Shown: one piece after another, positions 9,407 through 17,924 of the stretch
Numbering within the stretch: the stretch's first letter is position 1
Layout: each line of letters opens with the position of its first letter
Origin: Caldimonas brevitalea
GTDB taxonomy: Bacteria > Pseudomonadota > Gammaproteobacteria > Burkholderiales > Burkholderiaceae_C
Assembly: GCF_001017435.1 (NCBI RefSeq)
Contig: NZ_CP011371.1
Span: 2,232,001-2,296,000, forward strand
DNA length: 64,000 nt
Reading direction: 5' to 3'
Notes under the pieces: model-generated
What the model saw: the letters and a program-made list of their open reading frames with translations, nothing else
Database searches by the model: none
What the model was told of the DNA's origin: nothing
Translations under genes and position numbers: made by a program

Positions 9407-10033
9407 TCAGCGCTGCGACGTGAAGCGCAGCAGATGGGGCACCATACGTTCGGCCGCCTGCTCCAGGTCGAGCACGTACTCGTCGACGCGGCCCCGGAAG
9501 TAGCGATAGAACATCAGCGACGGGATCGCGATCATCAGTGCGAAGGCCGTGTTGTAGAGCGCCACCGAAATGCCGTGCGCCAACTGCTGCGGGTCGGAGC
9601 CGGAGGCGCCGCCTTGCGACGCGAAGATTTCGATCATCCCGATCACGGTGCCGAGCAGGCCCAGCAAGGGCGCTGCCGCGGCGATCGTGCCCAGCGTGTT
9701 CAGGTAGCGCTCCATCTGGTGCACGGCGGCCCGACCCGCGGTTTCGAATGCATTGCGCAGATTGGCTTCGCTGATGCGCGGCTCCGTGATGACGGCCCGC
9801 AGCCCGGTGGCCAGCACGCGCCCGAGCACCGAGTTGGCCGCCAGCTTGCTGACGACGTCGGGCGCCGGCAGGTTGGAGCGGGTCACGGCAATGACTTCAT
9901 CGAGCAGCTTGGGCGGGGCGACGCGGACCGTCCTGAGGCTGGAAAAACGTTCGATGATCAGCGCCAGCGCAACGATGGAACACAGAATCAACGGCCAAAT
10001 GGGCCAGCCGGCGGCTTGTATGATCGAAAACAA
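9407..10033 (-). CDS. exbB: ExbB/TolQ/MotA family proton channel protein
   Basis: Forms the proton-conducting ring around ExbD in the inner membrane. The 208-residue protein has an N-terminal helix (10-28), the family-typical cytoplasmic loop, and two further helices (near 112-135 and 158-176) including the conserved TLGTIAAAAPLLGLLGTVIG region. The start is a TTG (10033-10031): it is preceded by GAGGGGA at 5-nt spacing, and the next in-frame choice would cut into the first helix. First gene of the envelope operon and divergent from xseA across a 351-bp regulatory region. Confidence 0.95.
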   Translation of the reverse strand: MFSIIQAAGWPIWPLILCSIVALALIIERFSSLRTVRVAPPKLLDEVIAVTRSNLPAPDVVSKLAANSVLGRVLATGLRAVITEPRISEANLRNAFETAGRAAVHQMERYLNTLGTIAAAAPLLGLLGTVIGMIEIFASQGGASGSDPQQLAHGISVALYNTAFALMIAIPSLMFYRYFRGRVDEYVLDLEQAAERMVPHLLRFTSQR

Positions 10034-10384
10034 TCACGTCCCCTCGTGAGGTGAAAAACAGGTGGGGGCGATTATGGCGCGAAGCGTCGCGCGCTCCGCG
10101 ACCAACATGCGACGTGCGCCGCACGTGTTGCCTCCCATCCCTGTTACAAATTACAAGACATCCACTTTTCTTGTGGATAACTTTGTGGGCAAATGGTCTT
10201 CACCGGCCCGCAACGCCCGGTTTTCCAAGGGCTGGAATAAATTGCTGCATCAATGAGCAGAAGAAAATTCAATAAAATCAAGCACTTACATGGATGTGAC
10301 AGGTCTGTGACGCCTATTTCGGCCCGCCAGCCCAGTGCTGGCGCGGTTGTGGAGTTCTGAGGCCGCGCCACGCCTGGTTTTCCG
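10034..10384. other. exbB-xseA divergent intergenic region (351 bp)
   Basis: No gene is evident. The middle part (about 10140-10290) is strikingly AT-rich for this genome and holds a perfect DnaA-box-like decamer with a second imperfect copy. A CATAAT hexamer on the minus strand (near 10070-10075) could be the exbB -10. A perfect 7-bp hairpin CGCCAGC/GCTGGCG (10325-10343) lies about 40 nt before the xseA start. No well-spaced -35/-10 pair could be assigned to xseA. Confidence 0.5.
10171..10192 (-). promoter_or_regulatory. DnaA-box-like pair
   Basis: TTGTGGATAA (10171-10180) is the exact reverse complement of the DnaA box TTATCCACAA. A related copy TTGTGGGCAA follows 12 bp later (10183-10192), differing at two positions. 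Both sit in the AT-rich part of the exbB-xseA region. They may bind DnaA as a transcription factor; nothing else suggests an origin here. Confidence 0.45.
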
Positions 10385-11800
10385 ATGAACGATCTTTTCG
10401 CCGACCCCCCTGCGCCGCCCCCGGGTCCGTCCCGGGGCCCTGTCGCTTCTACCGGGCTGCGGGTGGCACGCCAAGTGTGGAGTGTTGCTGCGCTGCTCAA
10501 CGCTGTGGCCGACACCCTTCAGGCCCGCTTCGCCAACGTGACGGTGCAGGGCGAGCTGTCCGGCTTCAGCCGGGCACCCAGTGGCCATTGCTATTTTTCG
10601 CTGAAGGACGACCGTGCCCTCGAGCCCGCGCTGGTGCGCTGCGCGATGTTCCGGCGTGCGGCCGCCATGGTCGACTTCCAGCCTCGCGACGGCATGCTGG
10701 TCGAGGTGCGCGGGCGTTTGGCGCTCTACAACGCGCGCGGTGACCTGCAACTGGTGGCGGAATCGATGCGGCCGGCCGGGCAGGGCGCGCTCTACGAACA
10801 GTTTTTGCGGCTGAAGGCGAAGCTGGAGGCCGAAGGCCTGTTCGAGCCTGAGCGCAAACGGCCGCTGGTGCGGCATCCGCGCGCCGTGGGGGTCGTCACC
10901 TCGCTGAAGGCGGCCGCGCTGCACGATGTGCTGACCGCCTTGCAGCGGCGCGCACCCCAGGTGCGCGTCGTCGTGTACCCCGCCAGCGTGCAGGGGGCGG
11001 AGGCGCCGGCCGAACTGCAACGGGCCATCCATTTGGCCGGCGAACGCCGCGAGGTGGACACCTTGATCGTGTGCCGCGGCGGCGGATCGCTGGAAGACCT
11101 GTGGGCCTTCAACGACGAGGCGGTGGTGCGCGCCATCGCCCACAGCCCGGTGCCGGTGGTCTGCGGTGTGGGCCACGAGACCGACGTCACGATCGCTGAC
11201 TTCGCGGCCGACCTGCGGGCCCCCACGCCGACGGCGGCCGCCGAGCTGGCGGCGCCGGTGCGCGACGAGTGCCTGGCCGTGCTGCAAGGCCTGTACAACT
11301 GTTTGCAGCGCTGTGTCGACCGCAAGCTCGAACGCGAAGGCCAGCGGCTCGACCAGACCACGATGCGCCTTGCGCGGCCGGCCCAGGTGCTGGCGCAACG
11401 GCACCGCGAACTCGACCGGCTGCAGCAGCGCTGGGCCGCCGCACCTCGCCAGCGGCTGCAGCTGGCACGCCAGCGTGAGCTGCATCTGGGTGAGCGGCTG
11501 CTGCGGTCGACCCAGCGGCTGTCGTCGGCACGCCAGCGCGAGCAGCACCTGGCCGAGCGGCTGCAGCGGTCCACGCACGTACGGCTCGACGCCCAGGCCG
11601 CCCGGCTCGAGGCCTTGGCCGCCCGACTCGAAAGCGCCAATCCGCGCCAGGTGCTGCAGCGCGGTTATGCCCTGCTGACCGACGCCGAAGGCGCGCCGAT
11701 CACGAGCACGGGCGCCGTGCACCCGGGTGACACCGTGCGCGCCGTGCTGCACGACGGCGCGCTGGTCACCGAGGTCCAGCGCAGCGAACCGTCGGCATGA
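10385..11800 (+). CDS. xseA: Exodeoxyribonuclease VII large subunit
   Basis: Catalytic subunit of exonuclease VII, which degrades single-stranded DNA from both ends in repair. The 471-residue protein has a variable Pro-rich N-terminus, an OB-fold DNA-binding domain (about 30-130), the catalytic core with CRGGGSLEDLWAFN (about 230-243) and GHETDVTIADFAADLRAPTPTAAA, and a long Arg/Gln/Leu-rich coiled coil (about 300-420). The coiled coil contains a recent-looking 21-residue duplication. The small subunit gene xseB is not in the window. sodB follows 146 bp downstream. Confidence 0.96.
   Translation: MNDLFADPPAPPPGPSRGPVASTGLRVARQVWSVAALLNAVADTLQARFANVTVQGELSGFSRAPSGHCYFSLKDDRALEPALVRCAMFRRAAAMVDFQPRDGMLVEVRGRLALYNARGDLQLVAESMRPAGQGALYEQFLRLKAKLEAEGLFEPERKRPLVRHPRAVGVVTSLKAAALHDVLTALQRRAPQVRVVVYPASVQGAEAPAELQRAIHLAGERREVDTLIVCRGGGSLEDLWAFNDEAVVRAIAHSPVPVVCGVGHETDVTIADFAADLRAPTPTAAAELAAPVRDECLAVLQGLYNCLQRCVDRKLEREGQRLDQTTMRLARPAQVLAQRHRELDRLQQRWAAAPRQRLQLARQRELHLGERLLRSTQRLSSARQREQHLAERLQRSTHVRLDAQAARLEALAARLESANPRQVLQRGYALLTDAEGAPITSTGAVHPGDTVRAVLHDGALVTEVQRSEPSA
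11464..11578 (+). repeat. 63-bp tandem duplication inside xseA coiled coil
   Basis: The segment starting GGCACGCCAGCG at 11464 recurs at 11527. The first 51 bases of the two copies agree at 43 positions. The 63-bp period equals 21 residues, exactly three heptads, so the duplication preserves coiled-coil register. Confidence 0.7.
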
Positions 11801-11870
11801 CCGGGGTCAAGCCGGCGCGGGAAGGGGCCGCTGCCGGCGGCGCCGCACCGTTAAGGCGCCACCGGGGCGC

Positions 11871-11901
11871 TTGAGCAGGGTCATGAGGCTGTGCCTACAA
11901 T
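11871..11901 (+). promoter_or_regulatory. Possible sodB promoter
   Basis: TTGAGC (11871-11876) and TACAAT (11896-11901) are separated by 19 bp, about 45 nt upstream of the sodB start. The -10 is good and the spacing is longer than ideal. Confidence 0.4.
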
Positions 11902-11946
11902 CGCAGCTTCCCACAGTCCACATACCGCTCTCAAAGGAACAAAGAG

Positions 11947-12528
11947 ATGGAACACACCTTGCCCCCGTTGCCGTACCCCCACGACGCCTTGCAACCCCAC
12001 CTCAGCAAGGAGACGCTCGAGTTCCACCACGACAAGCACCACAACGCCTATGTCGTGAACCTGAACAACCTGATCAAGGGCACCGAGTTCGAGAACCTGG
12101 GTCTGGAAGAGATCATCAAGAAGTCCAGCGGCGGTATCTTCAACAACGCGGCCCAGGTGTGGAACCACACCTTCTTCTGGAACTGCATGAAGCCCAACGG
12201 CGGCGGCGAGCCCAAGGGTGCGCTGGCCGAGGCCATCAACAAGAAGTGGGGCAGCTATGCCGCCTTCAAGGAAGCGTTCTCGAAGAGCGCGGTCGGCAAC
12301 TTCGGCTCCGGCTGGACCTGGCTGGTCAAGAAGGCCGACGGCTCGGTCGACATCGTCAACACCAGCAATGCCCAGACGCCGCTGACCACGGCTGACAAGG
12401 CGCTGATGACGATCGACGTGTGGGAGCATGCCTACTACATCGACTTCCGCAATGCGCGTCCCAAGTTCGTCGAGACCTTCATGAACTCGCTGGTGAACTG
12501 GGACTTCGCCGCCACCAACTTCGCCTGA
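11947..12528 (+). CDS. sodB: Superoxide dismutase [Fe]
   Basis: Converts superoxide to hydrogen peroxide and oxygen in the cytoplasm. The 193-residue protein has the four metal ligands of Fe/Mn SODs: H27 (FHHDKHH), H74 ([10 protein letters not shown]), D157 and H161 (DVWEHAYY). The length and the [13 protein letters not shown] segment are those of the iron enzymes of Proteobacteria. The ATG has AAAGGA upstream. It stands as a single gene between xseA and a two-component system, with its own likely promoter. Whether it is cambialistic cannot be told from sequence. Confidence 0.96.
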   Translation: MEHTLPPLPYPHDALQPHLSKETLEFHHDKHHNAYVVNLNNLIKGTEFENLGLEEIIKKSSGGIFNNAAQVWNHTFFWNCMKPNGGGEPKGALAEAINKKWGSYAAFKEAFSKSAVGNFGSGWTWLVKKADGSVDIVNTSNAQTPLTTADKALMTIDVWEHAYYIDFRNARPKFVETFMNSLVNWDFAATNFA

Positions 12529-12625
12529 GCGAGCCTCTCGCCGATACGGGCCGGCCGCGCGCCGGCCCTTGCGCTTTCTGGCCTTGCGGCGGGCGCCGGG
12601 CCTTTACCGCGATGATAGAGACACG

Positions 12626-13330
12626 ATGAGAATCCTGCTGGTCGAAGACGACCCCACCTTGAGTTTCGGGGTCGCACGCGCCCTGCAACGGGAAGGCTGG
12701 CAGGTCGATGTGCTGGCCGACGGCATGGCGGCCAGCGCCGAAGGGCTGATCGCGCAGTACGACCTGGCGGTGCTCGACCTGGGCCTGCCGCGGCGCGACG
12801 GCATGGAAGTGCTGCGGCACTGGCGTGGGCGCGGCGCGCGTCTGCCGGTGCTGATCCTGACCGCCCGTGACGAGCTGGGCGACCGCGTCGAAGGCCTCGA
12901 CAGCGGTGCCGACGACTACCTCGTCAAACCCTTCGACGTGCCCGAGCTGGTGGCGCGCTTGCGCGCCTTGCAGCGGCGCGCCGCCGGCCGCGCCGAAGAC
13001 CGGCTGGTGCTGGGCGACCTGGAGCTGGACGTGCGCCACCGCGAGCTGCGCTATCGCGGTGAGCGGGTGCATCTGAGCCCGCGCGAGCAGGCCTTGACCG
13101 AGCTGCTGATGGCGCGTGCCGGGCGGGTGGTGCCGAAGGACCACATCGTCTCGACGCTGTCGAGCTGGGAGACCGACTTCAGCGAGAACTCGGTCGAGGT
13201 CTATATCCACCGGCTGCGCAAGCGGTTCGCCGAGCTGGGTGTGACCATCAAGACGGTGCGCGGTTTCGGCTACCTGATGGAGCTGACGCCGCCTGCGGCC
13301 GACCCTGCCCCGGCAGCGCCGCAGGACTGA
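12626..13330 (+). CDS. OmpR-family response regulator (QseB/TctD-like)
   Basis: A 234-residue DNA-binding response regulator. The receiver begins MRILLVEDDPTLSF (acidic pair E7-D8-D9) and has the phosphoacceptor D51 in LAVLDLGLP and the conserved Lys in LVKPFD; the C-terminal winged helix carries HLSPREQALTELLM and ends YIHRLRKRFAELG...TVRGFGYLM. The chosen ATG begins the canonical receiver; the frame upstream is spurious. The cognate kinase gene follows 19 bp downstream. The signal and targets are unknown; no transporter or other obvious target gene adjoins it. Confidence 0.93.
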   Translation: MRILLVEDDPTLSFGVARALQREGWQVDVLADGMAASAEGLIAQYDLAVLDLGLPRRDGMEVLRHWRGRGARLPVLILTARDELGDRVEGLDSGADDYLVKPFDVPELVARLRALQRRAAGRAEDRLVLGDLELDVRHRELRYRGERVHLSPREQALTELLMARAGRVVPKDHIVSTLSSWETDFSENSVEVYIHRLRKRFAELGVTIKTVRGFGYLMELTPPAADPAPAAPQD

Positions 13331-13349
13331 CCACGACGGGCGTACACGC

Positions 13350-14741
13350 GTGAACCGCAGCCTGCGCTGGCAGCTGCTCGGCCCACTGGTCTGGGTCTGG
13401 CTGCTCGGCGCCTTGCTGGCAGCCTACGGGGCCTTCAACCTCGCCAGCTATGCCGGTGGCACCGCCTACGACCGCACCTTGCAGGACGAGGCCGGCGCGA
13501 TCGCGACACAAATCCACTGGACCGACCGCGGCCCCTTGCTCGAGTTGAGCACGCAGACCCAGGAAATGCTGGCCTGGGACAGCGCCGATCGCAATGCCTT
13601 CATGGTGACCGACGCCGAAGGCCGGGTGTTGGCCGGTGTCGCGGGGCTGCCGGTCCCGGAGGACGTCAGCGGCAGCTTCGACCGCCCGCAGGTGTTCGAC
13701 GCCGACTACCAGGGTGAGCCGGTGCGCGGCGCCATGTATTCGATCCGCTCGCCGATGCTCGACACCTATGTCACGGTGGTGGTGGTCGAGACACGGCGCA
13801 AGCGAGCCGACCTGGTCCGTGAGGTGCAGGTGGCGATCCTGATGCCGACGCTGGCGCTGGGCCTGCTCACCTTTTTGCTGCTGGCGCTCGGCATCCGGCG
13901 CGGTGTCGCGCCGCTGCGCCGCATCGCCGGCGAGGTGGAGCGGCGCGCGCCGCAGGACTTGCGGCCTTTGCCGCTCGACGATGTGCCGGCCGAAGCCGTG
14001 CCCTTGATCGAACGCCTCAATGCGCTGCTCGCCAACGTGTCGCGCTCGTTCGAACTGCAGCGTCGTTTCGTGGCCGACGCCGCCCACCAGCTGCGCACCC
14101 CGGTGGCCGGCATCCGCGTGCTGTCGCAGGAGTTGCAGCACGAGCTGGCGGCCATCCAGGCCGATGCCAGCACCCAGGCGATGCTGCAGGCGCTGGTGGC
14201 GTCGACCGAGCGGATGAGCCGATTGATCGGCCAGTTGCTGAACCTGGCCCGTTCGGATGCGGCCCTGCGCAACCTCGCCGCCGGTGAACTGCAGCACATC
14301 GACGTGCTGCCGGTGATCCGCGAGGCGGCCGAGCCGCTGCTGCTGCGCGCCTCGCGCGAAGGCAAGCAGGTGTCGCTCGAGGCTCCCGACGGCCCGGGTT
14401 GGGCGCGCGCGCACCCGGTGTGGCTGGCCGAGGTGGTGTCCAACCTGCTCGACAACGCCTTGCGCTACGGCGGCCCCAACATCGAGTTGCGGGTGACGCC
14501 CCGCGAGGGCTGGCTCGACATCGAGGTGCGCGACGACGGGCCCGGCATCATGCTCACGCAGCGTGAACTGGTGTTCGAGCCGTTCTGGCGCGGCGAGCGC
14601 GCCGACACGCGCGGCCCCGAGGGGACCGGGCTGGGCCTGGCCATCGTCAAGGAGATCGTGCTGGGCATGCGCGGACGCCTGAGGCTGGCCAGCCGTCCGG
14701 AGCTGGCTGGCACCTGTTTCACGGTCAGCCTGCCGGTCTGA
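13350..14741 (+). CDS. Sensor histidine kinase, TctE/QseC-like
   Basis: Membrane partner of the preceding response regulator. The 463-residue protein has two transmembrane helices (10-32 and 160-182) flanking a periplasmic domain of about 125 residues of the two-component sensor N-terminal (2CSK_N) type, a short HAMP-like linker, the phosphoacceptor H246 in ADAAHQLRTP, and the ATPase boxes NLLDNALRYG, DDGPGI and GTGLGLAIVKEI. The start is a GTG at 13350. Relatives sense tricarboxylates or quorum-related signals, but no tctCBA transport genes are nearby, so the ligand is open. Confidence 0.92.
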   Translation: MNRSLRWQLLGPLVWVWLLGALLAAYGAFNLASYAGGTAYDRTLQDEAGAIATQIHWTDRGPLLELSTQTQEMLAWDSADRNAFMVTDAEGRVLAGVAGLPVPEDVSGSFDRPQVFDADYQGEPVRGAMYSIRSPMLDTYVTVVVVETRRKRADLVREVQVAILMPTLALGLLTFLLLALGIRRGVAPLRRIAGEVERRAPQDLRPLPLDDVPAEAVPLIERLNALLANVSRSFELQRRFVADAAHQLRTPVAGIRVLSQELQHELAAIQADASTQAMLQALVASTERMSRLIGQLLNLARSDAALRNLAAGELQHIDVLPVIREAAEPLLLRASREGKQVSLEAPDGPGWARAHPVWLAEVVSNLLDNALRYGGPNIELRVTPREGWLDIEVRDDGPGIMLTQRELVFEPFWRGERADTRGPEGTGLGLAIVKEIVLGMRGRLRLASRPELAGTCFTVSLPV

Positions 14742-14759
14742 CCGCGGTGCCGCCTCGCG

Positions 14760-15263
14760 TCAGGGCTGCGGCCCGAACGGTGCGCCCTTCACCTGGAACC
14801 CCGGCTTGACGCCGCGCTTGGCGAACCACCCCTGATTGACCTCGAGCGCATACCGCACCGGTTGCTTGGAGCAATGCGAGTCGAGCGACTGCGGTTGCAT
14901 GTCGGCGATGTTGACCACCGCGCCCTTGTCGTCGAGGAAGGCGATCGACAACGGGATCAGTGTGTTTTTCATCCAGAAACACTGCGTGGCCGGCTGCTCG
15001 AAGACAAACAGCATGCCTTCGTTCGGCGCCAGCGACTTGCGGTGCATCAGGCCGGTCGCGCGCTGCTCGGGCGTGCGTGCCACCTGCGCCTGCACCACCT
15101 GAAAACCGACCGTCAAAGGGGTGGTGGGCAGCTGCTGCGCCGCTTCGCCCTGGGCCTGCGCCAGACCGCTGCCGAGCAGGGCCAGCGCTGCCAGACTGCC
15201 CCAGCGTGAAATATGTGGCAGGCGGGGGGCGTGCGAGAGGGGGAGCGTCTTGATGTAGGTCAT
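14760..15263 (-). CDS. DUF192 family secreted protein
   Basis: A small periplasmic protein of the DUF192 family, whose function is unknown. It has an N-terminal signal sequence (hydrophobic LAALALLGSGLAQAQG) and the family core with ARTPEQRATGLMHRKSL, GMLFVFEQP, CFWMKNTLIPLSIAFLD and VRYALEVNQGWF. The ATG at 15263 was chosen; an in-frame GTG seven codons upstream is an alternative, and neither has a clear ribosome binding site. It is convergent with the histidine kinase and divergent from ccoI. The n-region before the hydrophobic segment is unusually long. Confidence 0.85.
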   Translation of the reverse strand: MTYIKTLPLSHAPRLPHISRWGSLAALALLGSGLAQAQGEAAQQLPTTPLTVGFQVVQAQVARTPEQRATGLMHRKSLAPNEGMLFVFEQPATQCFWMKNTLIPLSIAFLDDKGAVVNIADMQPQSLDSHCSKQPVRYALEVNQGWFAKRGVKPGFQVKGAPFGPQP

Positions 15264-15342
15264 GTCGATCTGAAGGGTCGGCACCTAGAGTGGCGTGGCC
15301 TGAAGGCGGGTGGTGCCTGCTGCTCGGGCAGGAGCGCCGCAC

Positions 15343-17688
15343 ATGCCATCACCCCACGCTGATCCGTCATTGTCACCCAAGCCCGCTGCCGACGCCGCCG
15401 TCGCGCCCGGCGATGCCGCCGTGTGGGACGACCCCGCGGAGGTGGCGCGCTACACCCGCTGGGTCGAGGACACCGACGGCCGCCGCCTGGGCGACTCGGC
15501 GTTCGTGATCGATGGCATGTACTGCGCCGCCTGCTCGGTCACGATCGAGCAGGCGCTGACGGCGGTGCCCGGTGTGTTGCAGGCCGAGGTCAACCCCGGC
15601 AGCCGACGCGCCCGGGTGCGCTGGGACCCGGCGCAGGTGGCAGCGTCGGCATTGGCCGCCGCGGTGGCGGGGGCCGGCTACCGCGCCTACCCCGCACTGT
15701 CGCTCGAGGCCGAGCAGGCCCGTCACCGCGAACGCCGCAGCGCCTTGTGGCGGCTGTTCGTGGCCGGCTTTTGCATGATGCAGGTGATGATGTACGCGGT
15801 GCCGACCTACTACGCGGCACCCGGCGACATGAGCCCCGACATCCTGCGGCTGCTGCAGTGGGCCAGCTGGCTGCTCAGCGTGCCGGTGCTGCTGTTCGCG
15901 GCCGGCCCCTTTTTGCGGGGCGCCTGGCGCGACTTGTGCGCAGGCCGCATCGGCATGGACGTGCCGGTGGCGCTGGGCATCGTCGTGACATTTGTCGCAA
16001 GCACGGGGGCCACCTTCGACCCGGGCGGTGTGTTCGGCGCCGAGGTGTATTTCGACTCGCTGACGATGTTCGTGTTTTTCCTGCTGTGCGGCCGCTACCT
16101 GGAATTGCAGGCGCGGGGCAGGGCGGCGGGTGCGCTGGAGCGGTTGCTGCAGCGGCTGCCCGAGAGTGTCGAGCGGCTCGCCGACGACGGCAGTGCCGAG
16201 ATGGTGCCGGTGTCGCGCCTGGCCGTCGGTGACCGGCTGCGCGTGCGCCCGGGGCAGGCCATCCCGGCCGACGGCCGGCTGTGCGAGGGCGAGGCCCAGG
16301 TCGACGAAGCGCTGTTGACCGGCGAGTCGCACCCGCTGCTGCGCCGGGTCGGCGAGCGGCTGGTGGCGGGCAGCTTCAACCTGTCGTCGCCGGTGGTGAT
16401 GGTGGTGGAGCGGCTCGGTGCCGACACCCGCTATGGGCAGATCGTCTCGATGATGGAGCGTGCCGCGAGCGAGCGCCCCGCATTGGCGCGACAGGTCGAC
16501 CGCTACGCGGGTGTGTTCCTGTGGGCGGTGCTGCTGGCCGCCGCGGCCGCGGCGCTGGCGTGGTGGTTCATCGACCCGCAGCGCAGTCTGTGGGTCGCCG
16601 TGGCGGTGCTGATCGTCACCTGCCCGTGTGCGTTGTCGCTGGCCACGCCGTCGGCGCTGCTGAGCGCGGCGGGCGCACTGGCCCGCCGCGGCATGCTGGT
16701 GCAGAAGCTGCAGGCGCTGGAGGCGCTGGCGCAGGCACGGTTGTTCGTGTTCGACAAGACCGGTACCTTGACCGAAGACAGGCTTGCGGTGGCCCGGGTG
16801 GAACTGCAGCCGGGCTGGCGGCGCGACGACGCGCTGCGCCATGCCAAGGCGCTGGCCGATGTATCGCTGCACCCCGTCGCGCGGGCGGTCGCGCTCGAAG
16901 CACAGGACGCCCCGCGGGTCTCGCTTGCGCTGCTGCGCGAGCTGCCCGGCCAGGGGCTGCAGGGTGAAGACATGCAGGGCCGCTGTTGGCGCCTCGGCTC
17001 GGCTGCCCACGCCTGCCCGGGCGCCGAGCTGGCGGAGTCGGAGGGCCCGCAGGCCTGGCTGTCGGTCGACTTCGCGCCGGTGGCGCGCTTCTGCCTCGAA
17101 GAATCGCTGCGGCCTGACGCCCGCGCCGCGCTGGCGCAGCTGCGCGCCGACGGTGTCGAACTGATGCTGTTGTCCGGTGACCGTCCGCAGGCGGCGGCCC
17201 GCGTCGCCGCCATGCTGGGCATCGAGGCCTGCCAGGCGGGCGCCACCCCGGAAGACAAGCTGCGCGCCGTCACCGCGGCACAGGCCCGCGGGCTGCGCGT
17301 CGCGATGGTGGGCGACGGGCTCAACGATGCGCCGGTGCTGGCGCGTGCGGATGTCTCGATCGCGATGGGCCAGGGTGCGCCGCTGGCCCGTGCGCAAGCC
17401 GACCTGACCCTGCTGAGCGGCCGGCTGACCGACCTGGTGGCCGCACGCCGGCTGGCCTTGCGCACGCTCGCCGTGATCCGCCAGAACCTGGCCTGGGCGG
17501 CGGCCTACAACGCCGTGTGCGTGCCGCTCGCGCTGGTCGGCTGGATGCCGGCGTGGCTGGCCGGGCTGGGCATGGCCTGCAGCTCGCTGTTCGTCGTGCT
17601 CAACGCCTCACGCCTGAGCCGTGCACCCGCTGCGCGGCCGCAGGCGGCCGGCCTGTCGGCCCTTCCGGTCGGCCTCAAACCCGAATGA
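15343..17688 (+). CDS. ccoI: Copper-translocating P1B-type ATPase CcoI/FixI
   Basis: Exports copper to the periplasm for assembly of the CuB centre of cbb3 oxidase. The 781-residue protein has an N-terminal metal-binding domain with GMYCAACSVTIEQAL, eight predicted membrane helices, the transport motif CPC (VTCPCALSLATPSALL), the phosphorylation motif DKTGTLTED, TGES in the actuator domain, and GDGLNDAPVLARADVSIAMG. The ATG at 15343 has AGGAG at 8-nt spacing; an in-frame GTG 11 codons upstream is less likely. It heads the cco gene cluster, with ccoS starting 8 bp after its stop, as in other Proteobacteria. Confidence 0.96.
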   Translation: MPSPHADPSLSPKPAADAAVAPGDAAVWDDPAEVARYTRWVEDTDGRRLGDSAFVIDGMYCAACSVTIEQALTAVPGVLQAEVNPGSRRARVRWDPAQVAASALAAAVAGAGYRAYPALSLEAEQARHRERRSALWRLFVAGFCMMQVMMYAVPTYYAAPGDMSPDILRLLQWASWLLSVPVLLFAAGPFLRGAWRDLCAGRIGMDVPVALGIVVTFVASTGATFDPGGVFGAEVYFDSLTMFVFFLLCGRYLELQARGRAAGALERLLQRLPESVERLADDGSAEMVPVSRLAVGDRLRVRPGQAIPADGRLCEGEAQVDEALLTGESHPLLRRVGERLVAGSFNLSSPVVMVVERLGADTRYGQIVSMMERAASERPALARQVDRYAGVFLWAVLLAAAAAALAWWFIDPQRSLWVAVAVLIVTCPCALSLATPSALLSAAGALARRGMLVQKLQALEALAQARLFVFDKTGTLTEDRLAVARVELQPGWRRDDALRHAKALADVSLHPVARAVALEAQDAPRVSLALLRELPGQGLQGEDMQGRCWRLGSAAHACPGAELAESEGPQAWLSVDFAPVARFCLEESLRPDARAALAQLRADGVELMLLSGDRPQAAARVAAMLGIEACQAGATPEDKLRAVTAAQARGLRVAMVGDGLNDAPVLARADVSIAMGQGAPLARAQADLTLLSGRLTDLVAARRLALRTLAVIRQNLAWAAAYNAVCVPLALVGWMPAWLAGLGMACSSLFVVLNASRLSRAPAARPQAAGLSALPVGLKPE

Positions 17689-17696
17689 GATGAGCC

Positions 17697-17912
17697 ATGG
17701 ACATCCTGTTTTTGTTGGTGCCGCTGTCGGTGGTGCTGGTGCTGGCGCTGCTCGCCTTGTTCGCCTGGGCCCTGTTCGGCGGGCAGTTCGACAACGTGGA
17801 GCGTGAAGGAGAGCGCATTTTGTGGGACGACGCTCGCGCCGATCCGACCTCGCTTGATGCCGATCAAGCTCGCGCCCGGCCGGCTCCCGAACAATCGCTA
17901 CGGTCTATCTAA
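17697..17912 (+). CDS. ccoS: cbb3-type cytochrome oxidase assembly protein CcoS
   Basis: A 71-residue single-pass membrane protein needed for cofactor insertion into cbb3 oxidase in other bacteria. It has the family layout: MDILFLLVPLSVVLVLALLA helix, then FAWALFGGQFDNVEREGERILWDD, where GQFDD/N-x5-E is the CcoS signature. The variable C-terminal half contains, at the DNA level, the FNR box and -10 of the ccoN promoter, so this part of the coding sequence serves two purposes. Confidence 0.95.
   Translation: MDILFLLVPLSVVLVLALLALFAWALFGGQFDNVEREGERILWDDARADPTSLDADQARARPAPEQSLRSI
17854..17895 (+). promoter_or_regulatory. FNR-dependent promoter of ccoNOQP, inside ccoS
   Basis: A perfect FNR/ANR box TTGAT-GCCG-ATCAA lies at 17854-17867. 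A -10-like AACAAT lies at 17890-17895, with its centre 32 bp from the box centre. This is class II spacing (box at -41.5) and predicts a start near 17902, 23 nt before ccoN. The fnr promoter at 24426-24467 has the same arrangement. Confidence 0.85.
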
Positions 17913-17924
17913 GAGAGTGCTTTC

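Noticed and set aside
10140..10292. Replication origin in the AT-rich DnaA-box region
   Set aside because: Only one perfect and one imperfect box are present, and none of dnaA, dnaN, gyrB, rpmH, parAB or mnmG is nearby.
11871..11884. FNR box upstream of sodB (TTGAGCAGGGTCAT)
   Set aside because: Only seven of ten consensus positions match, and the distance to the TACAAT -10 (21 bp between centres) does not fit class I or class II activation.
12626..14741. Assignment of the two-component system as TctDE for tricarboxylate uptake
   Set aside because: The family type fits, but no tctCBA genes are adjacent, so the specific name is not supported.
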